NCBI RefSeq assembly: GCF_947242115.1 | Contig: NC_074711.1 | Coordinates: 3,219,001 to 3,283,000 of the forward strand | DNA length: 64,000 nucleotides | Reading direction: 5' to 3' | DNA from: Biomphalaria glabrata | Lineage: Eukaryota; Mollusca; Gastropoda; Planorbidae | Shown: positions 36,440 to 47,100 of the stretch, one piece after another | Layout: every line of letters starts with the position of its first letter | Position numbering within the stretch: the first letter of the stretch is position 1 | The notes under the pieces: model-generated | The model's database searches: none | What the model saw: only the letters and a program-made list of their open reading frames with translations | Told to the model about the DNA's origin: nothing | Program-made: the position numbers and the translations under genes

Positions 36440-37739
36440 ACCAAATTATTTAAAGCTTTAGAAACTGGGTCAGCTGATTCATAGTCATCCAAATGAGGTT
36501 CAATTAAGGACACTGGCGAGAATTGAAGAGAACTCCTACAAACACTATTCACAGACCGTTCTCTCTGAAGCGTTTTATGGCAGACCCCATAGCTATGTAG
36601 CACATAGAAGAAATATCGGGGAGTTTACCTGGTGTGCTCGGCCTTTGGCCTCAATTCTTACCCAACTAATTACATTTTTGCTTGGATCCCTGCCAGGCAG
36701 AACAGCAGTTTAGATAGGCCGATAGAGGAGAGCTTCCATGGGCATCGAGTTCCAAGAATGTTCCACTCAACTCTTGAGGCCATTACAAAGAAAAAGATTC
36801 GTCAGTTTGACAGTGTAGATCAGTGATGCCCCACCTAATTTGACCAGCGGGCCGTTTTAATTTCCGACACTCGTCTCGCGGGCCACATGACCGAAAAGTT
36901 TCAAAAACGAAATGAAATTGTTCTGAAACTATTTTGGTAGAAATTGTGAATTTAATTAATAGGTTATTTGACATATTTTTTTGACGCGTCAGAAAACAGC
37001 TTCATTTCTCTACTTAAAATGTGAGCAACAGTGTAGATAGCGTTACAACCGACTCAATTTTTTGGTCTCTTTTTGGTCAATATTCACATGGATCCTCCAA
37101 TCTCTAGGCGTAGTTAAACAATCTTTTATTTGCGACTCGAACCAATAATGCCGCCATATTTATTTTATAGTGCCTTTTTTTATGTTGTCGTTTTATTAAA
37201 AGTCATTTGGATCTGGATCTGGCCCGCGGGCCGTATTTTGGGCATCACTGGTGTAGATTATCATACAGCTATATGTTGTCAATTTACTAATAGCAGAAAA
37301 AAAAGATGATTTTCTATCCAGGTCAGTGTGCCATTCAGCTATTTTAACGATTGTTGTGCGTAAAAGCCTACCATCATCAATCAATAAAATATTCATCCAA
37401 CTCTACCCCCACTCAATAGTAGGTCACTATTGACCTACTGCCTCGTCAAGTGTTCATGATACATTAGAACTAGTAAATATCGATCAGCTCAATGGTCAAG
37501 TTGGTCACTTTTGTACTGCATCTGTATTTCTGATCTTCGTTGGCATGGACATTTTAAAGAGTCGGTCCACATCGTTTGAGCAACTAAAATACCGTGACGT
37601 TGAACAAGAAGAGAAAGCGATACGGAGAAATGTGACAGCATTAGAGAATCTCAAGCAAAATGTAAGAGAATGTAACGAGGAAGACCAGGAGAGATTTTAT
37701 AGAACCATACATGCAATAAGCGATGTCATGGGGGGCTAA
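36440..37739 (+). pseudogene. Decayed coding remnant of unknown family, split by a MITE
   Basis: Coding-like stretches occur in several plus-strand frames: about 36470-36705 (EVQLRTLARIEENSYKHYSQ, YGRPHSYVAHRRNIGEFTWC), 36690-36820 (RPIEESFHGHRVPRMFHSTL, KKKIRQFDSVD) and 37428-37739 (ELVNIDQLNGQVGHFCTASV, FEQLKYRDVEQEEKAIRRNV, ERFYRTIHAISDVMGG then stop). A hAT MITE (36821-37250) is inserted into it with a perfect TSD. The last part has a hydrophobic run followed by a charged, probably helical segment, loosely like the C-terminal part of apolipoprotein-L-like proteins. That resemblance is weak, and I do not recognise the family. The last frame could be a live 3' exon, but no clear acceptor was found. 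Codon use is less AT-biased than the surroundings. Confidence 0.4.
36821..37250. mobile_element. hAT-type MITE, 430 bp, with perfect 8-bp TSD
   Basis: Starts CAGTGATGCCCCACC and ends GGGCATCACTG. GTGTAGAT lies directly on both sides (36813-36820, 37251-37258). Subterminal GCGGGCC words occur at both ends. No coding. Confidence 0.85.
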
Positions 37740-37752
37740 CTTGATTGATACC

Positions 37753-38010
37753 CATAGACATAAATAAATATAGACTGGCCGATTAATGAGTTTTATGATA
37801 AAAGTATAAAAGTGAAGTTTTCATATCTATTTAGCCATAACCTATATAAGTATTACATTATTTTCACTAGTGTTTTTTTTTTTCTTAATCTCTAAGAATG
37901 AAGATCATGCAATTTTTCATAATTCGGAAATCCGAATACAATAGATCTACATGTTTTCAAGTTACATGAAGTTACTCCCTTCGGCCAGTCTATATTTATT
38001 TATGTCTATG
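37753..38010. mobile_element. MITE with 30-bp perfect inverted repeats and 8-bp TSD
   Basis: Both ends carry the same 30-base inverted repeat, beginning CATAGACATAAATAAATATA and ending GACTGGCCGA. TTGATACC flanks it at 37745-37752 and 38011-38018. It inserted about 13 bases after the stop codon of the open frame at 37545-37739. The 8-bp duplication suggests a hAT-like transposase, though the end sequence is not the usual CAG type. Confidence 0.8.
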
Positions 38011-38532
38011 TTGATACCATTTACCGACTAATTATCTCAAGAGTTGCTGAACTTTGTAAGCCCGAGATCTCTGCTTTATGACCGCTTGTTAGCTCCCCAC
38101 CCCACATACAGGCTTTTTTTTTTTAATTGCTAATTTGTGCCATTTTTATAAAGCGGACCTGTGATTTCTTTGATGTGTGTGTATAATGTGTGGATGTGCT
38201 ACCAACGGAAGAGCTTAGAAATGTGTTTCTGCAGTGCTAAAAAGTGAAAACAAAAATTATCCTATACCTTTAAAGTACATAAGCTTATTATTCTAGGCAC
38301 CAAAATGCTCCAAACTCTTGCTGTTGATAGCTATTCACCATGGATGAAAATCTGGTTGTACGCTATGCACTTACGTCAGTCACCATACAGATCAACAGCA
38401 TATGACTTCCTAGAGCTGACATATTGGAATTCAGCAAGTCTGGAACAGTCGAAAAGAACAGTAATTTGGTAGCATTCTCTGGCAGGTTGTTGGTGTTTTT
38501 TTTTCAATAACACCCAAGCGCCGCCTATGCCG
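38011..38532. other. Spacer without recognised features
   Basis: Unique-looking AT-rich sequence; nothing supported on either strand. Confidence 0.4.
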
Positions 38533-38610
38533 TTGCTATGCATGACGCGTAGGACGTAATCATCTTCTTTTTTTGAAGTAACGTCTGTATTATATAAGAT
38601 AAGAAGAGAA
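38533..38610 (+). mobile_element. Very short 3' UTR copy of the CR1/Jockey-like LINE
   Basis: Only the last 75 or so bases of the LINE are present (GCATGACGCGTAGGACGTAA to TATTATATAAGATAAGAAG). It is an extreme 5' truncation that shows the exact 3' end used in insertion. Confidence 0.75.
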
Positions 38611-38664
38611 GCCTCAGTGTTCCAACTAATGTGAAGGGGGGGGGGGAATCCTTTATTTTTACAA

Positions 38665-38935
38665 AGCTTAAATCATCTATCTTTCTGTCTGTCTTTCTGT
38701 CTGTCTGGTTCAAATTTTGAACACCTTATTTCTCCGACTTCCTAGTCCCGGATCAAGTTGAAACTTTAAACACTTATTCATTGTTACTAACAAAACATGA
38801 ATCAGTAAAAGTATTGACCAATTAGTTATTTAAATAGTGGTCACTAAGTAATTCTTTTTTGACATCGAAAAAGGGAAATAAATCTCACAGTATTAAGAAA
38901 TGTTATAAAATGTTGTTCGTCCCCTCAGATAACCT
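38665..38935 (+). repeat. Dispersed CGGATCAAGTTGAAA repeat
   Basis: TCTG repeats, then CCCGGATCAAGTTGAAACTT, CAAAACATGAATCAGTAAAA and ACATCGAAAAAGGGAAATAA, in the same order as at 35745 and 46905. Confidence 0.65.
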
Positions 38936-39096
38936 TTTTCTTTTTTAAAAAGTTTTTTTTTTATATTTTGCTTGTTTATTTGTTACTGTTCTCTAAGTCA
39001 CGTGACTTGCTCTTGTTCACTCCAGGTCGATATTTATTAAATAGCCCAGAGACACAGTACCTCCCAGTGTTCCCTTCTACACTCATTTATCTTCCC

Positions 39097-39099
<3 letters not shown>

Positions 39100-39127
<28 letters not shown>
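39100..39127. repeat. CA microsatellite
   Basis: About fourteen uninterrupted CA dinucleotides. Confidence 0.9.
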
Positions 39128-39377
39128 TTTCTCTACAAATCGTCATCGTATATCGTATCCAACAGATGTCGAGCCTTGTCTCGTGGTAACTGCATATGAG
39201 GTAGATATTCTGTAAAGTAGCTTGACAAACCGGGCTAATCCCAAGGCTACATGCATGTATATATGTGATACACTGATGGACCGAATTTGGAGCCCGAGTA
39301 CCTACATATAAAATAAGAAAGCTGCACTTTCGGGGGAGAAAAATGAGTGCAAGATGTATAACAATATTAATAATACA

Positions 39378-39550
39378 CAGTGGGGGGAGGAGGGGGGGGA
39401 TTCGAAAATCCCCCCGGGCCCCCACTGGAGGGGGCCTCCACATGAGTGTTTTTACATTAAATATTAAATATTACGCAAAATGCAGGGGCCTCCAAAGAGG
39501 TCAAACCCCCGGGGCCCCCGAATGATGAAAAATTTGGGGGTACGCCACTG
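39378..39550. mobile_element. hAT-type MITE (CAGTGGC...CCACTG family)
   Basis: Left end CAGTGGGGGGAGG, right end GGGGGTACGCCACTG. Flanks ATAATACA and ATATTACA differ by one base. The interior words GGGGCCTCC and AATATTACGCAAAATGCAGG match the sister copies at 57102 and 58081. Confidence 0.65.
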
Positions 39551-39691
39551 ATATTACACCCTGTTGTGATGTCCACCTATGACACTCTGACCATGCAGAC
39601 ATCTTCGCGTCACCAAACATAGAAGATTTTCGTTAACCTTCAGTGCAAACCTGCCACGTCATCAGACAGTTCCTCAAGTGAGCATTGTTAA

Positions 39692-39772
39692 TTAACTCTT
39701 TGTCTCCATAATTATTTACCACATTCTGGTGGAATCAACGCTGGTATCGTCAGTTAGGAGAGAAAGAGTTAA
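39692..39772. mobile_element. TTAA-flanked MITE, 81 bp
   Basis: TTAACTCTTTGTCTCC faces GGAGAGAAAGAGTTAA with TTAA on both sides. The centre has TGGAATCAACGCTGGTATCG. Confidence 0.7.
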
Positions 39773-39805
39773 GAGAATATGCCTAACAGTAATGATTTAT
39801 TTCCT

Positions 39806-40068
39806 TTAACTCTTTCTCTCCGCAATTATTTTTCCACGTTTTGAAGGAATTCTTCATTTGCTCATTACAATTTCACTACCCCTGTTATGATTGGGCTTCA
39901 ATAGCTTTGTTGTTTGTTGTCAGAAAATGTTGTATGTGGTATAGAGTTAAAAGGAAATGCGTGCTCTTTTTATATAATTCAAAGTCAAGTTTAAAAAATC
40001 AAACATTAATTTAATTTAATGAGGTCAAAATCAACGATGGTATCGTCGATTAGGAGATAAAGAGTTAC
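39806..40068. mobile_element. TTAA-type MITE, longer variant (263 bp)
   Basis: Begins TTAACTCTTTCTCTCCGCAA and ends TAGGAGATAAAGAGTTAC, with AAAATCAACGATGGTATCGT near the right end. An extra 180 or so bases in the middle are absent from the 81-bp copies. The right TTAA has drifted to TTAC. It lies only 33 bases from the preceding copy. Confidence 0.6.
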
Positions 40069-40442
40069 GTGTGTTTTAATTCTGGCCACACCCCAGGAAA
40101 CTATAACTTATTTTAAATAACAAAACAGGTACAAGAAAATGTATAAAATTAAACGTCTAAAAAACAAACTCACAGAATGTTACTAATTAATAATGTTTTC
40201 TTCAGTGACGATGTACATATGCAAACAAATCACACACACACACAAAAAAATGTAGGCCATTAATTAAATTAGAATGTTTCAAACTTTTTTTTTTCAGATT
40301 AACTCAACCGTGTTGCACTAAACCAATCGGTCAGCTGGTCAGCAGCCTGTGACTAGACACGGTGAAATAGGAGAAACCAGACAATGCCCAGGTCACAGTC
40401 TAAACACAGTCAGTCTCTATCAAGTGTGGGTCTCTTAGTGCT

Positions 40443-43400
40443 ATGGAACAGAAAAATGCCTTGATGGTGAGCCTATTGTGTATTGCACTCTCTCTCTCTC
40501 TCTCCCTCCCTCTCTCTCTCTTTCTCTCTCTTTTCTTTTCCAAAAAAAATTTAGGATCTAGATCTTATTTACAAATTTAAGAGGTTGCTTCAAAAGAGAA
40601 GATAATTACGACCTACACGTATTCATGTGTCAATCTAGTCATGAACTCTCTGAGGCACCGGTGTCACCCTCTAATACAGGGGTTCTCAACCTGTGGGTCG
40701 CGACCCCCTTGGGGGTCGATTGACCATTAGCCAGGGGTCGCCTATAAAAATATGGATTATTAGTGTCCACTCTTCTATTGCTGTGTGTATGTGGGGGGGG
40801 GGGGTCGCGGCAGAGTGGGGGATTGTAAAAAGGGGTCGCCGAGCTTAAAAGGTTGAGAACCGCTGCTCTAATACTATTTGTTTATATTGGTGGCTAAAAC
40901 GATGAATGGATGCTAATAGAAAGTCTTATATTTAGACTACTTTAACTATTAGGCCTTATTCGGCCTACATAAGTCTGGGTCGGAAATGGTTGCTACTTAA
41001 CAGAGTTAAAAAAAAATATATAGATAAGTGCTAACATTTTTTGCACGTCATAAACTCGCAGAATGCACTTCGGAATGTCATCGCGATGTTCTTGAGTTAG
41101 AACCCTGCAGCTGGTTTGTGCTAGAATGTCTATGGTGATGTCATAATCTTCATTTTTTTTTTAAGAACAATACACAATGTGTTTAACAAACATTTTTAAC
41201 GCTTTAAGATTTGACAATCTGTTTCAATATCTTTTATATTTATTTCTTCTGTGGCATTTTACGGCTCGAGAGACAATCTTTTCCATTTGCAACTTCTTGT
41301 GTGACTAAATAGGGCAACACAGTAGCCGTCATCTGTAATCACCCTGCGCCGTGGCACTTTCACCCTTCTTTCTACTACTGTTGTGTATATGGCATCTGCG
41401 ATCCGGGACCCTTCCTTTAAGCTCGCTCTCCGTGTGGATCTATACAAGTAAAGTAAAGTATCCCTTTCAGACCTTGCGATCTTATGGTGCAGCTGATGTA
41501 AGGGTCGTCTGTTTTTTGTGGCCCACGGTTAACAAAGTTGTCATTCGGCCAGCCTTTACTTTTCCCCAACTTATATCAGGTACCCTGGGTGGACTCATAG
41601 GCGCCCTAAAATCCCGAAATTCAAAATCCAAGTCTTCACCAGGATTCGAACCCTCAGTTCGGACGCCAAGCGCTTTACCACTCAGCCACCTCGCCGCCGT
41701 TGTGAAGCTATCCAATGCCACTTTTTCCCAGTCGTTAGAATCGATTTCCAAGAACTTCATGTCACGTTTGCATACTTTTATACTTTGAAAGTCTTTTTTT
41801 AGGTCTGTATTCGATTACCAGCAGAAATAAAAGATGCATGTCGATTTTTTTTTCAGAATGACATGGAAGAGAAGATCGCCGTGGTGTCAAAGAAGGCACC
41901 ACGTCGACCGTCCAATGTGGTCATATCGTGGCGATGTTGGCTCATCGTGCGTATCCTGGCCGCTGTGGCCATCTTTTTGCTCATCCTTCTGGCCATAGCC
42001 CTGGCTATAACGGTAGTCATCAAGACCACTCCCCCGTACTGCCCAAGTGGTCTGGACAACAGCGGGCGGAATCTAGCCAAGCCTGGGATATTTAGTGATT
42101 TAAGCCCAAAGGAAATGATAGCAGTCAGAGATTATTTGCTGGGTCAAAAGCGCCTGGGTTTAACTCCCTTCGCTTCCGCCACTGTCAACTCCAGTTACAT
42201 CTACATGATCACTTTGCAAAATCCACTCAAGGACGCAGTGATCAAATTTCAGAAGGGGGCCGAGCGGAAGCCCAGCAGAGCAGCCAAAGTAACGGTTTAC
42301 AGAGGCAATACGGAGCCACCTCGCATCGATGAGTTTCTAGTAGGACCACTTCCGAAACCCACGTACCATCGGCTTGTGACAAGTCCAGCCTACCGGCGGG
42401 TACCTGTTCCTTTTACCAGCCGCCCCGTAGACGCCATAGAGAGGGCGCAGTTGAAATCGTTTTTGTACAAAGTAACAGAAGAGCTCCATGATTTGTTTCG
42501 AGAAAGCTACGGCTTAACGTATCACAACTGCACCCCACACAAGGATTGCATAATGTTTGAAGACTTCGCCCCGAGGGGAACATCAAGTGGGGAGCGGATG
42601 ACTTGGTACTGGGCGTACAGGGAAACGGTGGGTTTCTATCTCCACCCTCTGGGTTTTGCCATTCAAATCGATCATCACAGCCCATTCCCTTCGACGTGGA
42701 CAGTGTCCAGGTTGATATACAACGGTCAATTATTTTATGAAATTGAAGATCTGGTGGAAAGATACAAGGAAGGGACTTTGCGTAAAATCAAGAACATAAT
42801 GGATAATGTAGACGCGCAGTTTTCAACATTTTCCAAAAGAGGTCACCAGTCATTTGATTCGCCTCTCAGAGGGCCTCGGCTTATAGAACCTGAAGGACAT
42901 AGATATTCTATAGAAGATCAGTTTGTTCAATATTTCGGCTGGGCCTTTACATTTCATATGAAGTCCACTACGGGTTTACAAATCATGGACCTCTACTTCC
43001 AGGGTGAGTCTATCGCCTATGAGATCTCTCTCCAGGACATCACCGCTTTTTACACGGGCTACAGTCCAGAGACGTCTTGGTTGGGTCTCTACGGTCTCTC
43101 ATGGCTTCTTGGAGCATCTTCCTACGAGTTAGTTCCAGGAGTAGACTGCCCAGCCACAGCCACATTCATTGACGCCTTTCACTTTGCAAACACGGATGCG
43201 CCTTTGAGATATAAGAACTCCATATGTGTTTTTGAGCAAACATCCAGCGTGCCTCTGCGAAGACATTATTCCCACTCTAGAGATGGCAAGTTCCAGTCTT
43301 ATGGAGGCCTTGTAGCTAGCAGTCTTGTTGTAAGAACCATTATAAGCCTTTGGAGTTGTGACTATATTCTAGACTATGTCTTTCACCTAGACGGTACAAT

Positions 43401-44158
43401 GGAGATGAAAATCTCACTCACTGGCTACATCCAGGCTTCCTACGATCTTGCCGGCCAGCGTCCTTATGGCAACCGCATTCACAACAGCGTCCGCGGCAAT
43501 CTTCATCAGCACTTGTTTCATTGGAAGATTGACCTGGATATCGAGTCTCTGGACAACAGATACCAGACCCTGGACATGACCACGGAGTTCGACACCAGCT
43601 TCTGGTACGAGAGCACCCTGAATAAAACGCAGCTCAAATTTCAGGCCAGCCTGAAGGAGGACGAGGCAGGCGCCAGCGTGGCGTACGACTTTGACCAGCC
43701 ACAACACCACATCATCTACAACATGCTGGAGACTAACAAGTTCGGCACATCCAGGGGCTACAGGATCGTCAACAAAGACATGAGCAAGTTCTTGTTGCAA
43801 GACTCAGTGGTGACCAATGCTGCATCATGGGCCAGGTATCAGGTAAGATCAAATTATTTATAACTAGTTCTTTTGAGAGCAGTAGATATAATAGGTTATA
43901 TCTGCGTCCTTAAAATTTGATTTCCATTAATTTTGTTGCCTAGAATAAGGGTGGAATAAAACATCACAATTAATTTCATGCCTAATCCATCCGAAATGTA
44001 GGCCTACATTTATTTTAAAGTTGCGTTCTCTGCCAGTTGGTACTGCTTTGAAACAAAAAATAAAAATCAACCCATCGATACACTGCTAATCAAACTTCAT
44101 AAGATGTGGTGATAACTTTTGCAGGAGAGGGCAACTATCAACTTTAACGAAATGAAGC

Positions 44159-44193
<35 letters not shown>

Positions 44194-47100
44194 CTATTAA
44201 GATTAGCCAATATGAACAGCATGTATGCTCTCCTGACACAAAGAAGATTACGCTGGCTCGGACATGTCACCCGCATGCCAGATGGTAGAATCCCGAAAGA
44301 TATCTTATATGCTGAGCTTGTGGAAGGAGTCAGACCCAAGGGCCGCCCAAGACTAACATATAGAGATGTCTGCAAGCGAGACATGAGAGCCTCAGGCATC
44401 AGCGAAAGTATGTGGGAAAACATAGCCAAAGACCGGAGTGCATGGAGACAGAGTGTGCGTGCTGGGACAACCCTTGCTGAGAACAAAAGAATTGAAGCGG
44501 CTTTAATCAAGAGGGATAAAAAGAAAGCTGCCCTGTCTGCTAGCCCTAAATCAGAGGCATACACATGTACGAATTGTGGCAAAGTCTGCCGTTCTAGAAT
44601 TGGCTTGATTAGCCACACCAGATTCTGCCCCGTCTCAAGATTAAGCCAAAACCAGTGACTCATTTGGGCGCATCCATTGCCTTTCGAGACAAAAGGAGCC
44701 ATACATATATATATATATATATATATATAGCTCTATATGACACCATTATATGTATGTGTGTATGTATGTATGTATTAGTATATATGTATGTATAAAGTAG
44801 TAACCAATTTCGACATTTTATATGCACAGACACATCTTCGTCACATATACAAAATATTCGCTTTTACAGAGAAGAAAACTCAAAACCATTCACTACTCAT
44901 TGTTACACAAAATTTGGCAAGAATCCTTTATTCTAATTCGTATTGACATGACTCTTCTTCATTCTGTTGTGGGGCTCAGATCAGTAATCCTATATGAAGA
45001 ACCGCGCTTTAGACTTAGACTTAGGTCCTCCCGCGCCGCCCAGCGCATTGGGGGGCAAGCTGTCTCCATAAAGAGATGAACCGCGCAGTGGTTTCCAAAT
45101 CAGAGTTTTTCTTCTATGGGAGAGTTTGGAGATTAATTAATATGTTTGCGTTTTGAAAATTTAGTTGTTGAATGAGTCTATGTATATTGGATAACGATCG
45201 GGTATTTAATATTGAAATTATATAGAAAACTAAGTATAATTGGCGAGTTGTGATTGACATGAATATTAAATCATTATGAAATCGACAGTCTACGCAGGGC
45301 CGGCCTTGGATAATTGGAGGCATTCAGCGAAGTGAATATGGTGGCCCCATATGAATTTTTTTTTTTAAATATAAAGAAAGAGTGAAAAAAATATAATTAC
45401 GTAATTTATTAAAAACCTGCAGGTCTATAGGCTATCTAAATCGAAAAATAATAATTCGTATAACACAATTTCCGTACTTTTGTAAGTTTGACTAGTTAAC
45501 ATAGAGTCATAGTGCTCTACTAAGTTTGAGAACTGATATAAAAAGGGGCATCATTACCAAATTTAAAGGAACTTTTTGAACAAAAATTGTCCAAGAAAAA
45601 TCGGAAAAATCTTGGAAGGGGGCGGCCGCCCGCTCATCAGGACTAGGTCAGGTCGTCGCGTAGTGGGCGACTGCTGTCAATCAGGACAAGAACAGAGCGA
45701 TACAAAAACTCGTTCGTACCTCAGTCGGTCAGACTATATCACCGCCACTCGTTGATCAGGAAACATGAAAGGGACCAAGATGCCCGTGTGTAGTCGCTGA
45801 ATGTACTCTTTATGTTGTGTCTGTTTTATTAATGTGTATGTCATGTATCTTAGTCATGGTCTCAGTCTTAGTCTTAGTCTCAGTCTTAGTCTTAGTCTCA
45901 GTCTTAGTCTCAGTCTTCGTCTCACTCTTAGTCTCAGTCTCAGTCTTAGTCTCAGTCTTCGTCTCACTCTTAGTCTCAGTCTTAGTCTCAGTCTTCGTCT
46001 CACTCTTAGTCTCAGTCTTAGTCTCAGTCTTAGTCTTAGTCTCAGTCTCAGTCTTAGTCTTAGTCTCAGTCTCAGTAGTCTTAGTCTCAGTCTTAGTCTC
46101 AGTCTTAGTCTTAGTCTCAGACTTAGTCTTAGTCTTAGTCTCAGTCTCAGTCTCAGTCTTAGTCTCAGTCTCGGTCTTAGTCTCAGTCTTAGTCTCAGTC
46201 TTAGTCTCAGTCTTAGTCTCAGTCTTAGTTTTAGTTTTCGCAGTTTTTTTTTTCCTGTAATTTTTTAGTACTGCGCGGAAGCCCTATGTGGCTGCCTAGT
46301 TTGCCTAAGGCCGCACCTGACCCACGTGACACACTTTGTCCATACCAAAAAAAATAAATAAAATTAAACAACAAAAACTCTTCTCTCACTGGCGAAAAGA
46401 GCACGTGACAAAAGACCTAGATCTAGGTCATGTAATAGAAACTGGCTAAATCTTAGTTAAAGAAGCGATAAGTGTGTTTGGCGACTTGCTTTTGAGACAC
46501 GAATTTGTGGCAATGGTCTTCTGAATAGAATGTCCATCATTATAGGGTTCTATGTGGACATATCCATGTATCCATTTGGGATAATTAGTGAAAACCTAGC
46601 AAAATAAAAGCCTCCAAATCGAAAGGTGCCTTCACATGTTTTGTTTGTTTGTAAAATGTTTTACATGTTTCGGATGTTCCTTCAGAGTTGAAGATAGTTT
46701 ACTTCCTAGTCCAAACCTCCCGCAGGACGACGCGGGATGGGAGCGGGCAGGGTTTGAACCCTCGACCGTCGATAAATCCGAACGACAGTCCAGTGCGCAA
46801 ACCGCACGACCAGGCAGCCATCCATGTATATTGTTACATCAGATTGTCTATCGGAGCAACCTGAGTAGCATTCCCTTTCTATTTTTCAGATTTTTATATA
46901 GCTTATTTTCACTCTGTCTGATACAGTGTTTGTAGGTGATTTTTCCCACACCCATTTTTGGATCAAGTTGAAACTTTACACAATTATTTTTGTACCTAAC
47001 AAAACATGAATCAATAAAAAAAAATTACCGATTAGTTAATTAATTTTTGATAATATTTTTTTTGTTTGGTATCTAATAAGGGAACTAAATGCTACTTATT

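Noticed and set aside
43414-43800. 128-codon minus-strand frame inside the amine oxidase exon
   Set aside because: Shadow of a well-supported coding exon.
45801-46268. Open frames of SLSLSL and VSVLVL
   Set aside because: Any 6-base repeat without stops is open in these frames.
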